Made by a program: the position numbers and the translations under genes. This document shows, one piece after another, positions 10,226 through 22,725 of a DNA stretch of 64,000 nt; position 1 is the stretch's first letter; each line of letters opens with the position of its first letter. Source of the DNA: Lyophyllum atratum (taxonomy: Eukaryota > Basidiomycota > Agaricomycetes > Agaricales > Lyophyllaceae); contig JACGCN010000034.1 of assembly GCA_014905825.1 (NCBI GenBank), positions 248,001-312,000 of the forward strand, read 5' to 3'. The notes below the pieces were generated by a model, which saw only the letters and a list, made by a program, of their open reading frames with translations, had not been told where the DNA came from and did no database searches.

Positions 10226-11346
10226 ATGGAGGTCACTGTCCCAATCCCCACTCAAAACACAAGTAGCGAGCAGCCTGCCCCACGCAACACATCAAAGGAT
10301 CCTCGGAAAAAACCTGAACAAGGTCAGAAACAGGGGGGTAGTACCAAACAGAGTGGTGCAGCGAATCAGAAACCAGCTGGGAAGCTGCGGGGACTGGAGA
10401 AGGATTCGCCTGCGGTGCGGCTATCGAAGACACTCTCGTGGCTCCTGCGTCATGGTGCGAAGGGCGAAGGTCTCCCTATGCGCCCTGATGGGTATGTCAA
10501 TGTCATCGACCTCGTGAGTTTGTATTCTCCTGGGTGTTCCAGAGAGGGCCCTGATCAGGTGGGATTTCAATTTGGCTAGTTAGCGAATCCAAAGATGAAG
10601 AGCCAGGGGTTGGACCTTGCGGGTTTGCAGGAGATTGTGAAGGCGGATTTGAAGAAGAGATATGATTTAATGGAGGACGCGGAGGCGGCTTGGTGGATAC
10701 GAGCTAATCAGGGCCATTCTATCAAGGTGTGCTCATTATTGTCGGCGTCTTTCATGTCTTCCCTAACTCAGTGTTCACATAGACAATTAAATTAGATCTC
10801 AAGCCGATACTTTCTGTAGCGGATATCCCGACAGGCGTCGCCGTTCATGGAACGTCGAAGAAGGCTTGGGAGCTGATCTGTGAGTGCCCGAACGCTTGTT
10901 ATTTGCTGCTATTCTTACTTCCAACACTGCTATGTAGCTAAGGAAGGGCTATCCAAAATGAAACGAAACCACATCCATCTCGCACAAGGCGTTCCCGGGA
11001 ACAACGTTATAAGCGGTAAGGACTTAGCGTTTGACCTTGTCTCCAGCCACCTAATGAGTGTTTCTGTTACATTACAGGCATGAGAAATTCATCGCAAATC
11101 TTGATCTTCGTCGATGTCCAGAAAGCCCTCGACGCTGGCATCGAGTTCCATTTTTCTGACAATGGCGTAGTCTTGACAGAGGGTAATGAAGCAGGAATCC
11201 TTGCTTCTGAGTTTTTCCAGAGAGTGGAAGATGCGAAACGTGCTGCTCTTCCTGGGTGGGAAGGAACAAGCAAAGTGTCTGCAGAGTCCGTGGAAACCGT
11301 GACTATCTCATCAACAGTATCCACACCCGTGTCTGCGTCTGGATAA
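10226..11346 (+). CDS. TPT1: tRNA 2'-phosphotransferase Tpt1
   Basis: Transfers the splice-junction 2'-phosphate of ligated tRNA to NAD+, the last step of fungal tRNA splicing. Five exons: 10226-10513, 10580-10726, 10783-10879, 10938-11015 and 11078-11346, giving 292 aa. Motifs of the KptA/Tpt1 family are in order: LSKTLSWLLRHGA with its Arg-His pair, the RPDGYV segment, RANQGHS, VAVHGTSKKAWELI, GLSKMKRNHIHLA and SGMRNSSQILIFVDV. The catalytic arginines expected in these blocks are present. A low-complexity basic N-terminal extension of about 60 residues and a Ser/Thr-rich tail flank the catalytic core. The start sits in a good context (ACCATGG). The RTC4-like gene begins 293 bases downstream. 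Confidence 0.96.
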
Positions 11347-11639
11347 GCTAGAAGTGCGGCATCAATTGTATTCCTTCCGGTTCCGGCGTGAATAATGACC
11401 CGGAATATGCTGTACAACAGGCAACCGCGTTCGCTGAACTTAGAACGCGTCCGTCGCCCGTTGTCGTTATCCGTAGAAATTATGAATTTGAATTTCGATT
11501 ATTTTGGCGACGAACGTCATGTGACGACTATATTTCTTGTCAAGTTGCCACTGCCGAGCCTCAAGTCAACCACGACGATTACACCAGTTTACATGGGCAG
11601 AGCGGCCTCGGCGCGCTCCATCGACATTCCATTAAGTCC

Positions 11640-14600
11640 ATGGAGAACATCGTCGCGAATCCCACCTGGAATAAGACAGTGCCAGTAAACGATCCGAAGC
11701 TACGCTTATTGACACGCCCGACGGCGAATGCGCGACCGGAATCGTCTAGAAGCAACTACTCGACGGACTCGCGTCGGAAGGGTAGAGCTGTTGAGGACTT
11801 AGGATCTAGTTTCGCGAATAGCTCATCTCAGGGCAAGAAAAAGCCAGGCTCGAAGCCGAAGTCGAACGGACGGCGGGACGCCACGGACCACGACTCTGAC
11901 AGTGCCGATGAGCTGGATTTCCTATCTTCGAACTATGGGTCGGATATGGAAAGCATTGGCGGGAAGGAGAAGAAGAGGGCTATAACAGTTGACGACAATC
12001 CCAAATATCCATCGAACGGCAACGTCTTGAAGGGGTTGAAATTCAAGAAGAACAAGCGGTGCGATGATGGTGGACAGGATGCCGACGGGTCTCGATCCCA
12101 GCCTATCGTGCTAAAGGAAAACGGGAATTTGGACGCGTCTGGTAGCGGAAAATCCTCTCCACCACCGCGACCAGTGCACACGGCCCAAACCACTGTCCGT
12201 CGCACTCGCAGCCCGCGACGCGGCCGTTCGAAGAAGAGCCCGAGCCCAGATGCTGCGCGTCGAGCTCAGCCCAAGGCCTCGGAAGTGTCCCGACCGAACA
12301 GTAGGTTGGAGAACGCCCGTCCTAAACCGCGACCAATAGGAGCAGGGAAGGCGTCTGCGCAGCAGCACCCTCAAGCGCTCCCCGAGCTCATCCCACTGGG
12401 AAGCAAATCACGAGGTACTCCAACACGTCGTATGACGGTCTCTGGTGCCAAACCCTTCCCCTCCACCGGCCCCTCACCTCCCCAACCTTCCAAGAGCATG
12501 GATTTTGGGAAGAAGGCTCCTCCTCCGGCAGTGGAGAAGGCGAAGCCCGCGGAGTTCCCGCCATTGTCTCCTGTCCGCCCGCCGTTACGTCCAGCAGCGT
12601 TCCCTGCTCTGACCCCCAGTGGGTCGCAAGAGCACCCATCTGGGGGAAAGAAAGCCTCAGGGAAGCGTAGTGTCTCCGAAAAGGTGGCTAAGCCGAAACC
12701 TGCAGAATTTCCCATGCCTTCGCCGTCATCGGGGAATAAGACGACGAGCAGCAGTGCGACAAAGAAGAAGGGGCGAGGCTCCACACGACTCGTGGTGTTG
12801 TCCGATGAAGATTCGGACGGCAATATCACTGAGACGTCGTCCTCACGTAAAGCTCAGCCGTTCCCCATGAGCACTCAGATGCTCGATGGCATTGGATCAT
12901 CCACGGCCGCTGGACCGTCCAGTCTTGGGAAACGATCATCTCCAGGGAGCGATGATGCGCGGAAGAAGAAGAAACGAAAAGAAGTGGATTCTGATGCGTA
13001 GAATCACCGTTCTTTGCTCCATTTTCCGAGTCCTGATATCTTTCTCTATTTATACAGATCAATACTGGCGGATACGGGGTACGAGGAGGAGGACACATGT
13101 AAGTGCTCCTTCTGGCGTCTTGAGTTGTATGTTCTGCTTTACTAAGCTCTCTCGCTAGTCACGATCTCGCCGCCCGTTGACCCCCGCACGCTATGCCCGT
13201 ACTGCGATGCCCCACTTCCCCCCTTCCCCACTCCTCATCTTAAGCGTCTCCTTGCATCCACCGAGAAGAAGTCCCGCCGCGAGCCTCGACCAGACAATCC
13301 TCTCGGGCGCACCGCATCTTTCGCCGTATTCATCGCTGTTTGCCAGCGTCATCGCTTTGAAGACCAGATCCTGCCGGAGGCGGAGCTGAAGGGGTGGCCG
13401 AAATCGATTGACTGGACCGAGATGGGGAAACGCGTACGGAGGATGAAAGGCGCGTTGAGGGGTATCATCGAGGATGCGCATGGGATGGGCTCCGATGGCG
13501 ACTATGATGGACTCTTCCGGGATAAGGCAGACGAGCATCCGCGGGCGCGTTGTATCTTTTGGAAGGAGGTGATGGCGGAAGTCAAGCAGAAGGGCACGAG
13601 GGCTGTGGCGGGCGTTCGCGGTCAGTTTGCGAGCTTTGAGAAGACGCAGCCTGGATAGTGAGTTGCAAGTTTGGTACCTTGTCAGTGTCGCCGAACTTAT
13701 ATTCTGGTGTAGCTACGGCGAGCTTGGATCGGTGATCATCCATCAGACCCTCTACGACTTGTTTCCACCTGCCTCTCTCGATCCGGACTTGGTGGCACCA
13801 CTGACACCGAGTGAGTTCATCCAACGAATCCTGGTTCCAGAAGTGGGCGTGCGACTGGTCATGGAGGATATGGGGTTGGACGAGAGTAAGGTAGAAGATG
13901 CGGTGCGGACTCTTAGAGACAGCGCGAACTATGGAGTTGCGATGTTTCCGGCTGATGAAGAAGAGGAGGGCCAGGAAGGGAGGGACGATGAAGAGATCGG
14001 CGTGGCCGATTCTATTGTTATGGAGAGGGCTAGGAAGAGACGGAAGGAGCTGGAGGCCGACGAGCAAGAAGTAGAGGAGCAGCGCCAGATGGAGGAAGAG
14101 ATGAAGGATGCGGCGAAGCAGCGAAAGAAGTCAAGGAAACCAGGGAAGCAAAAGGCCAAGAACGATGAGGAGAAGGAAAGCGATGTCGAACCTCCAGTCC
14201 CAGCTTCGAAAGCAAGGCCGCGACCAAGACCTATTGGCAAGAATTCTAGCATGGCAAGCATTTATGCCAACGACGTGGATATGGCATCTGAAGTCCTAGG
14301 AGCCGATGGTGGCGATACCGATTCAGACGTGGAATTCCCGGCGCAACAGCGTGTAAAACGTCCTCGGCAGCCTTCTCGATCCTCCATCCCTGATCTTCCC
14401 CCACCTTCTCACAATGACATGACGCCACGGAACCAGAAGGTTGGAAAGACACGTTCTGGAGTCGACCTCGACCTCTGCACTAGCAGCGATAGCGACGGCC
14501 AGTGGGATACCGGACGGATGGTTAGCGACCGGCCGAAGCGTGGAATCAAGACCCGGAGCGTGACCGCTAATCAGGAGGGCCTAGCGGAGGTCGATCTACC

Positions 14601-14787
14601 CCCTTCATCACGGGCATCCACCTCGTCTCATCATCCCGTCGAGCTAGATTCTGACCTGGAAGATAGTACGCCGAAACCTCGCCATCGATCAGGCCACTTG
14701 GAGATATCCTCATCCCAGACAGACTTGTCTGCGGATATGCCTCCCCTACTAAGGGCGAGAGAGAGGAAGGCAAAATCCGCGATGTGA
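11640..14787 (+). CDS. RTC4-domain nuclear protein
   Basis: Restriction of telomere capping protein 4 (RTC4-like) family; yeast Rtc4 was found through telomere-capping genetics and its biochemical role is unclear. Four exons (11640-12997, 13058-13098, 13159-13657, 13713-14787) give 990 aa. The first 470 residues are disordered, basic and Ser/Pro-rich, with repeated KPAEFP motifs and likely nuclear signals (KKKKRKE). The conserved domain follows: LCPYCDAPLP, FAVFIAVCQRHRFE, LKGWPKSIDW, then ELGSVIIHQTLYDLFPP and EFIQRILVPEVGVRLVMEDM. The C-terminus is acidic and basic coiled coil followed by disordered tail. The Cys pair suggests a small metal site. The first in-frame ATG is at 11640. Confidence 0.85.
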
Positions 14788-15135
14788 GCGTTTGTCGCAC
14801 CCCCGAGATCGTCATTAATTGTGGTATGGTTCGAATAGGTCAACTTCGGCAAGAGCGGAGGAGAGTCATGCCTGGCTACTGAGTGACAATTCGCATTCGT
14901 CCATGGAATCTATAGCATATTGATAACGAAGGATTGTAATCATGGAATTATAACATCGAACTAATACACCGCAAATGCAATACCATGTCATGCGTTCATG
15001 TTCCAAGGTTGTTGGGACCTGTTTACCCAATCCACGCGTCGCGATAATTACGCGCCTTGAATCTTGATCCTCTCCTCTGCATGCACAAAGCCCAATGACC
15101 AGATATCACTCCGTGCTTTATTTACTCTCTCCTTG
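14788..15135. other. Intergenic region
   Basis: Contains the 3' flank of the RTC4-like gene and the promoter of the next gene. No feature is recognised. Confidence 0.5.
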
Positions 15136-16454
15136 ATGGCCTCTAGAACCTCTACACTGCTTCTGCGCGCGCGATCTCGCTCAGAGCGCAATACTAAACT
15201 TCCCTCTCCTCGTGTTCCGACTGAAATCATTGACCAGATCCTGGATTTTGTTCTGTCTCCATCTTTTGATTCATCGAAGCTATATCAATTCACCTCGATT
15301 GCATCGTTTACTCTGGTATCTGCACAGTTCCGCCAAATTGCTCTGCGGCGATATTTTCGCGAACTTAATCTAGTCAGCAATGCTCAATGGACGGGCCTAT
15401 ATGATTTTCTCGAAGCACAGGAACAGAACCTGCCGGGGAGGAGAAGCGGCGGAGGTTTCGCTTGGGTAAAGTGAGTATATGCGTGATGTAAGACGGCAGA
15501 GTCCGCTCACAGGGACGCAGATCACTCTCCGCTTCGTCTAAAATCCTTTCCTTCAAGCCGATCCGACTAGGATCCTTCTCCCATCTTCAAACTCTTTCCA
15601 TCGATCTGGTGCAGGAAGGCCTTTCGACTCAGCACCCTTTGCTATCGAGACTTTTCGGATACCTTGATTCCTCGAATGCCTGCCCCAACATGACGTCCTT
15701 GACGCTGTCAAACCTTCCTAGGCTGGATGTTCTTCTTCTCCGGGTCATTGCAAATACATTTCCTCGCCTGGTTGACCTTTACCTCAGCTGTACAGAGCGC
15801 ATAGACTTCGGTTGTTGCTGGGCTTGCTTCGAAGATAGCCTTGGGTGTACCATTCATTCGCCTATCCCCGACGACTATTCAGATGTTGAAGACATGTCGG
15901 TAAGCATTCTTACTTCGGAACAAATCCATAAAAGCTGACCGCAGATATATCGTGCTGCCCAGGATGCGTTCGCCAGCGCTTTGAAGCCTCTGGGGCACCT
16001 CACCCACTTACATCTCGGGATCTTCTTGTCCGACGATCAGCTCTTATATTCGCATATCGCTCATTCTATTGATAACGGAGAGAACATGGGAATGGTCAAG
16101 AATGTAATTCCATGTCAAGCGTGCTTCGATAAGGCTGTCGACTCTGTTAGGCTACGCGAGCTGGCGGCGAGCATCGTACTTGGCCAGAGGCTCAAGATGC
16201 TCAAAACTATCGGGTGGAGCTCTTTCTTTCATGGCGAAAGTGTACGTGTTCGTGCAGGTCAACCTGAAAATTCGGACGACACGGTTGAAGATGCTCATGA
16301 CGAATACCGCGATGATGACGATTTCGAGGACGCTGAGTCGAACGAGGACGATGCGAGCGGCGTTCCCGGAAACGCGACAGATAACGACATGAAGACAACA
16401 ATTTGGATCTTGAGGAGCAATGGACGGATCAGGGTGAGGAGAGCACCATGGTAA
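15136..16454 (+). CDS. F-box-like / leucine-rich fungal protein
   Basis: Three exons (15136-15470, 15521-15899, 15945-16454) give 407 aa. Near residue 28 it has an F-box-like stretch (PRVPTEIIDQILDFVLSP) followed by FTLVSAQFRQIALRRYF. Leucine-rich segments follow (LTSLTLSNLPRLDVLLL read as MTSLTLSNLPRLD, LGHLTHLHLGIFL). This is the plan of the many orphan F-box proteins of Agaricomycetes, which bind Skp1 and select substrates for ubiquitylation. The C-terminus carries a very acidic stretch (DEYRDDDDFEDAESNEDD) and ends in a basic tail. No substrate can be inferred. Confidence 0.65.
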
Positions 16455-16904
16455 AGCGTCGGGAACTTCTATACAACATCACGACCGACAACGCGAGTGT
16501 TTCCAGCCATGCTGAGATCGTACCGATGTTGCCTATTGCGGGAATCCAGGGATTAGTTATGGGTAGCGACAAAGCAGAGTCCATGTGCATACTATGTATA
16601 CCATGCCGCCACATACTATGTTAGGAAGGGCCATTGTTATTCTCCATTAGTGGTCGATGGCCAGAGGTCCAGAATAAACAATGGTGGACAATGGAACTAG
16701 CCAGTGGCACAGTTTGATCTACACAGGTGTTACTGGCCCAAGCGTCCTGGCAGCCGAAGCGAGTGGGTTTATATAGCGCCCCTTTGACTGAGTGACCCCG
16801 CAAAGACGAGCTACCAGTCCCGGTGCTCGCGATCAAAGTCCTCTATCTGCCACCCAGTTCGTTCCCACCACACTTCTACGGAGTACTTCGCCACTACGTC
16901 GACC
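16455..16904 (+). promoter_or_regulatory. Promoter region with TATA box of the next gene
   Basis: Intergenic stretch of 450 bases. TTTATATAG at 16768-16776 lies about 130 bases before the start codon at 16905 and is a good TATA candidate. Nothing else is recognised. Confidence 0.45.
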
Positions 16905-17933
16905 ATGGCATCCGAATCCAAGACAGCCGAATTCGCCAGACTCTTCGATCTGTTTGAGCGCCTCGCTTCACGCAAATCACGAACTTGCCCAGAGGACGAT
17001 CACCTGGATGATATTCGATCCATGCCCTTGCCCCCCGACCTTGCACCTGTTATCAACAGCCTCGCCAGCCTTGTCGGCGCAAGAAGAAACGAGGGCGAGA
17101 CAAGTCACAAAACCAAGACGGGCGGTCGCGCCCGCCGGAACACCGTCGCGGCGCTCAGTCGCAATACGAACGATATGGACTCCAGCAACGACGACGACGA
17201 CGAGGAGTCGCTCGCATCTTTCCCACTAGGAAAGAAGTACCCGTTCACCTTCAAGCTCATGCTGCATAAGCTGTACCAGCTGGACGATTGGGCCCAGAAA
17301 GTTAAGGAGGTGTTGGCGAGGTCGCAGATCGAGTATAAGCCCCTGGCAGAGAGCGGAGCAGAGGACGAGGCGCGGGTTGGAAAAGAGGAGGAGAAGAAGA
17401 AGCAGGAGGGGAGGGTGCACTTCAAGCCAGGTACCGCTGCAGGCTCGCGCAGGCCGTCGGTCCGACCCCGCAGTCACTCTGTCTTCGCACCCGTTAAGGG
17501 CCGGGACGGTGTGTCCCTGACCCCGGCTCTGAAGTCTCCAAGACTTCGCGTGGCAGTCGAGGAGGATGTCCGGGCGGTGAAGAAACGCTGCGTGGGGAGG
17601 AGTAGGTCATTCAGTGGTCCTATGACCGGCGAAGTCGGGAGGATCGGAGGAGGTTGGGTTTACGATGCGACAGTATCTTCCGCCGAATCCACTGGGCGTG
17701 GGAAGGCCTCCGAGTCCAGGGCGTCTGGAGGCGGTCTGCCGACGTCGAAATATCCATCGTTGGGGGCAATGCCGACTAGGGTCGGAACGAAGCGTCGTGT
17801 CAGCTTTGGGACACCCGCCGCTACAGCTCCGCAACACCTAAAGATTGGGATCGCCACGAGAAGGAGAGCTCTGAGCGTCATGAATAATCTGACGCCAGTG
17901 CAGGCGCAGCGAAAGCGTCCTTTGGAGTTTTGA
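16905..17933 (+). CDS. Orphan basidiomycete protein, intronless
   Basis: A single 342-residue frame starting in a good context (ACCATGG). I do not recognise a family. The first 170 residues look folded and helical (FARLFDLFERLASRK, YPFTFKLMLHKLYQLDDWA), with an acidic DDDDEES patch between. The rest is basic, Ser/Arg-rich and disordered, with several RR(V/A)S or RSxS sites that look like kinase targets (SRSFSGP, KRRVSFG, RRRALSV). It is one of very few intronless genes in the window. A nuclear or cytoskeletal regulator is conceivable, but nothing in the sequence proves it. Confidence 0.75.
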   Translation: MASESKTAEFARLFDLFERLASRKSRTCPEDDHLDDIRSMPLPPDLAPVINSLASLVGARRNEGETSHKTKTGGRARRNTVAALSRNTNDMDSSNDDDDEESLASFPLGKKYPFTFKLMLHKLYQLDDWAQKVKEVLARSQIEYKPLAESGAEDEARVGKEEEKKKQEGRVHFKPGTAAGSRRPSVRPRSHSVFAPVKGRDGVSLTPALKSPRLRVAVEEDVRAVKKRCVGRSRSFSGPMTGEVGRIGGGWVYDATVSSAESTGRGKASESRASGGGLPTSKYPSLGAMPTRVGTKRRVSFGTPAATAPQHLKIGIATRRRALSVMNNLTPVQAQRKRPLEF

Positions 17934-19521
17934 ACATTAGATGTTGTTTCTCATATCGGTTTCCACTCACATCGTTCACGTCTTGACTACCACCCCCATC
18001 ATAGATACCAATACCCACAATCAGCATTTATCTCACTTTACCTTGTATTATATACCAAAAACCGGATATCAAGCGTGACACCTTGATTTTTATTGAGCCC
18101 GACGACGGGCTACATGGACGGCGCGCGTCCGGGGAGACACCAGACACCCTTACCCCCTCGAGGAGTGAATATCAGGCCTTTTTATGGAAGAGATCTGCGA
18201 TGACTGGGAAACATTGCACCGCCCCGGGGAACACGTGTAACGGGGGAAACGCTAATCCGCCGGTCGCATGAGACGACTGAAGTCGGGGATGTCAAGGGGG
18301 CTGTTGCTATCGCTCCGCATGGAGGAAAACTGAGACAAATGTATGGCGTTCCCAAGGCATCCGCAAATTCCATAGGGTTTGACATATGTGGAGGCGCAGT
18401 ATTCCCCACTGGCGCGAACAGGTCGAGCGTTGACCGAGTCGGAATGGCATGGGAGTGCGGATGAGCTGCCCGGATTATGGCAGAATTGACGTTCTCTCCA
18501 TGTCATTGGCCGTGATCTGGCGGGATGACGAAGACGACACGAGAAATCAGGTGCCTTCATGAGAATTGAACTGGTTGGGATGAGAGGCGCCTGGTCGAAC
18601 TGGAAGCCTGTGAAGTTTGAACAGCCATTCCTTGCCGCAACCCTAGTCGAAAGGCGTTCTTAGACATCTAGAAATAACGATCAGGTAATTCTCGTAGAAC
18701 CCAGCCACAGGTTCCTCTGCCTTGAGACGCAATGGGTCATAGAGAAGCTGAATAATCGAGAAATCAGGGCTGCGGTCTATCGGAAAATGAACGAAAATGA
18801 AATACCATTGCCGAGTTGTTCACAGATACGTGGAGCCTCGTGTCTTCTTGGGGATCAACATAAGTATCAACATGATGTAGCATGAATCTGAGCTGGTCAG
18901 TGATGAGATTCGCCGATCCTTGAATGATGCGTACCTCGCTGTTCGGGGGTTGTCCCAGCCGGCTCTGACGGTGAGGTATGTAATGTACGCTTGTCGCGGA
19001 GAGCTGAGGATGACTATCCCGACAACGGACTTGTTTTGTATGATACCAAGATGGTACATCGTCCGGGGAATGATCCAGCGAATCGCTGACTGGGGAAAGC
19101 CTCTATTAGCTCGTGCCACCATCTCTATCAAGAGGAAAGGTTTCACACCATTGATTCCCTTTCAAAAGACTCGTAAAAGACTCGTTCCAGGAGCGCATGG
19201 ACCTCTCGCAGATGAGATCGCTCCAGAGGGGCGTATACAATTGGCGCCGAAGTCACAATTGGTCGTTCCCAGTCTGGACTGAAACCACTTCATCACTCGA
19301 TTCATGGAGTCCGAGATGGAGATCTACTGAATAAGGACATGATGTTCCCGGATATCAGTCATAAGGTTCATCTAGGGAGCGAAAGTCGCCCAATTCACTG
19401 TGCTGGCTGATGAAGGTGGTGCTGCCCTGGTCCCTTGGAGGCGTGATAGGAACGACGTCGCAAATGGAGTTGTCTGGGTGATATAAAGGCGTCAATAACC
19501 TGGGATCCGAATGAAGGCTCT

Positions 19522-19565
19522 CTGAAGATGGAGTAAGAGACCTGACTGAAGATGGAGTAAGAGAC
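19522..19565. repeat. 24-bp tandem repeat, two copies
   Basis: CTGAAGATGGAGTAAGAGAC is repeated with a 24-base period, starting at 19522 and 19546. The copies differ by one base in the spacer. Confidence 0.8.
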
Positions 19566-19864
19566 GTGACTGGATTTGAGGCTTTTAGGTTCATCGACAG
19601 AATCTAGCTCGCCGCCTTTCCTGTAGTCATAAGTTGCATAAATAATGAATAGCAAGACATCGAAGAGAATGTAGTACCCATATGAACTTGAGCTTGTGCT
19701 CCGTTATCGCACGAATACAGGTGCCAATTCTAGATCCGTTCCCCCAGCCCTTGTCAGAGGTCGAAGGGTCGACCCTGATGGAACATGTAAATAATGCGGC
19801 ATAGTGAGAAGATAGCATAGTTGCATTTCGTCGACTTCTATGGCTTCCCGGATCTCTTTAAACC

Positions 19865-20173
19865 TTAAAGGGTCGCCATCGTCTGTAGATAGCCAGGAAG
19901 TGCTCTGTCAACGAATTCTTGGAAGGAGGTGACGCTGTAATCGCCATTGCCTCGCTCATTAAGAACGGAAAGGGGGAACGACAGGATGGAGTATTCTTCA
20001 GTGGCGAAGCTACCCCGGAAGGAACTTTTCGGCGTTTGCTGTGGCCACTCTGCTAATGTTGACGGTAATGTGAGAGGGTAGCGATTGGGAAGCCGAGCAT
20101 TTCTGACCTTTTGTTTCTTTTCGCCCACCTTTTCATATTCACCCCGGTCAAATCTGGGACGGGCGTTGGACAT
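19865..20173 (-). CDS. Possible small protein or truncated 5' exon
   Basis: An ATG-started frame of 102 residues on the minus strand with a basic N-terminus (MSNARPRFDRGEYEKVGEKK), then LPNRYPLTLPSTLAEWPQQT and SFQEFVDRALPGYLQTMATL. The composition looks protein-like, and phrases such as NRYPLTLP and EFVDRALPGYL look like a genuine conserved domain. No splice donor precedes its stop, and the downstream sequence could not be joined into a longer gene. It may be a short gene or a remnant. I do not recognise the family. Confidence 0.4.
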   Translation of the reverse strand: MSNARPRFDRGEYEKVGEKKQKVRNARLPNRYPLTLPSTLAEWPQQTPKSSFRGSFATEEYSILSFPLSVLNERGNGDYSVTSFQEFVDRALPGYLQTMATL

Positions 20174-21062
20174 GACGAAGGGATGCCTCTACCAGTTCAA
20201 AACATGCTGGTTTAAACTTTACACACTGTACTGCCCGGGATCGCCGGACCGTTAGATGTCGGTTATTTGGACATGTTGATTCGGCCTGATCCACGTCTTC
20301 CCATTACCCCCCATGACCAAAACAACTGCCGGAGACGGTTCCAGGGACCGATAGCACTCTTGATTTCAGGGACAAGATGCTGGAGAGAAGAAACACTATA
20401 TATCTCCAGATTTCGAATTTTGCGACCGCCTGCAATGTCAATTTCGTGGCATTGGTATTTTTCCCGCCACTGGAGTCAGTCACTCTACGCAATTCTGTGG
20501 TCTCCATCATCGGACAAGGTCTTCTGAGCTTGCTGAATTCATCATGTCTATCTATAAACGCAGGTATGTAAGGGAGAAGACCCCTTCGAAGAAAAGGGTC
20601 GCTGATGTTGAAAACCTGAAGTTGAAAAAGCTCCCACAAGCTTCAACGAACTTTCTGTTCCGTTCACTTCAGTGCCACCTTTCGGATGTGTTCCGAGGCT
20701 GAAGAAAGGCGAGGTTCCTTGTCAAAAGGAGCAATGAGCTGGTGGTAAGGACATCATGGCTGGAATCACAGTGAGTTTCATGGGTTGTCGTGAACGCGTG
20801 GACGTCTGCCGATCCTTTTGTCTATTATTATCCGTCTTAAAGCACCAATCACATAGCTCGAAAATGCGTGCCGCTTGACTTACGACAGTTCTCAAAATCC
20901 TCCTCCATCGAAGTTCCACTACGTCATGACGCGCGTGATCGCCTTCGATAGCTCGCCGCAAGAGACGCGGTCGACCGGCAGTGGACGCTCCGATCAGCTT
21001 AAAACGACAAGTATTCACAAGATTCTGTTGTCTCTCACTTCCTACATTGCATCCTCGCTGCC

Positions 21063-22377
21063 ATGGGAAAGCTTCCATTTACAACTTGGATCCGCGGACA
21101 ATGGATGACGCTCCCGCCTGTCGCGACCGCTGATCTGGCTGGCAAGACGGTCATGGTGATAGGCGCGAATACTGGCTTGGGCTTCGAAGCCACTAAGCAT
21201 TTTGCTCGCATGAATCCTGCGCGCCTCATATTGGCGTGTCGGAGCACGACGAAGGGCGAGGCAGCAATCCAGAGTACGTAATTTCCCTGCAAGTTCGTCG
21301 AGCCGTTGACTTATATACCACCGCCCCAGGACTGGAGAAAGAAACAGGCTATAATACGGCAGAGCTGTGGATTATCGATCTCACCAAGTTTTCGTCGGTG
21401 GTGGCTTTTGCTGACAGGTTCGAGAAAGATGGCGGTCGCCTAGATATCCTTGTCGAAAACGCGGCATGCGCTCCAGTCAACTACGAATCGACGCCAGACG
21501 GCTGGGAGATGATGTAAGTTCTATTTAAATCCTCGCGCATATAGCTACTGATCGAGTGCAGATTACAAGTTAATTGCCTATCTCTTTCTCTCCTCGCATT
21601 GCGTCTACTTCCTCGGATGATACAAACGAGCGAGGAGCACGGAACGCGCCCACGACTTGTGGTGGTGACGAGCGAAGTCCATTTCTGGTCGAAAATGGAA
21701 AAAAGCGTTTTAGAAGGTAACGCTATCTACAAGACTCTTGGCAGCAAAGAATACTGCACACCATCGTATGTCACTTAGTCCTCTTCTTTATAAAATATAC
21801 TCATGTCCTAACGTTCATAGTATCATGGGTACTCGTTATGTCGATTCGAAACGTTAGTCTCCGACCTGCGATCCCGTGTCAACCGCGAAATCCAACTGAC
21901 CCACGCGAATAGTCCTCAATGTCTTCTTTTACCAGGCTTTAAACGAACGATTACCACATTCCTCTGTCATTGTCGACGGCGTGAACCCAGGATACTGCTA
22001 TTCTGAACTCCGACGATCATTCACTGGTTTCCTAGCGGTCTTTGACTGGCTTATGGAGAAATTCTTGGCGCGAACGACTGAACAAGGTGGACGGCAACTT
22101 GTATATGCTGCGGTAGGAGATGCGCATGAGGAGGATAAGTTTCGTGGGGCGTACGTCTCAGCCGCAAAAGTTTCTGAGGCCAGCGATTTTGCTATCGGTC
22201 CTGAAGGGAAGGTGATACAGAATAAACTTTGGGTGAGTCCTTTCTCTGAGAATGTGTTTAAGGACAAAGCCTGATTTACTGCTATGATATTAGGACGAGA
22301 TGATGGGAATCTTCGCGGGGATCGATCATCGCGTTCAAGGTATTGTGGACAAGTATCTGACGGCTCCGGCGATATAG
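21063..22377 (+). CDS. Short-chain dehydrogenase/reductase, retinol-dehydrogenase-like
   Basis: Classical SDR oxidoreductase using NAD(P)(H). Six exons (21063-21273, 21330-21513, 21562-21765, 21821-21852, 21913-22232, 22294-22377) give 344 aa. Motifs in order: the cofactor-binding GANTGLGFEATKHF, ILACRS, the DLTKFSSV strand, ENAACAP in place of the usual NNAG, VVVTSEVHFW with the active-site Ser region, and the catalytic YVDSK as YxxSK. The C-terminus has VDGVNPGYCYSELRR and a long helical segment. The family (WW-domain oxidoreductase or retinol dehydrogenase-like) is abundant in Agaricomycetes; the substrate is unknown. The next gene on the same strand starts about 350 bases downstream. Confidence 0.92.
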
Positions 22378-22725
22378 ATACGGAGCCACGTTAAGATGGA
22401 TGCAGGCCTGGAGCATTAGCTGTCTCTGAGCTGGTCAGCCATTTATCCTACGTTGTATATGCGGATATTAAGTTATAGCTTCTGCCTTCGTCCCTACGTC
22501 TAATTAAACGATCAGCCTCATACTCTGTTACTACTCGCCCAACTTGCGGGCTTACAACAAGCCATTGCAGTTGCCCGTTACGGTCCCGAAATGATGTAGT
22601 GGTATCCCAAGACTTTGATATGATTTCTATCATTGAGCCATCATTGACTTGGTCGTTTTTCTGACATTTTCTGACTCGACATCGAAGTGAGGACTATATT
22701 TATATACTAATCAAAGGTTCCTGCG
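22378..22725. other. Intergenic region
   Basis: Short region between two genes on the same strand. TATTTATATAC near 22688-22698 is a plausible TATA element of the GNAT gene. Nothing else is seen. Confidence 0.45.

Larger units (their letters stand above)
17934..21062. other. Gene-poor region with one possible small gene
   Basis: About 3.1 kb between the orphan gene and the SDR. Open frames are short, and apart from the minus-strand frame at 19865-20173 I can support none. A 24-bp tandem repeat lies at 19522-19565. Minus-strand sequence near 19610-19700 could encode a membrane-spanning piece (YYILFDVLLFIIYATYDY), but no closed gene model was found. The promoter of the SDR lies at the right end. 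Confidence 0.4.
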
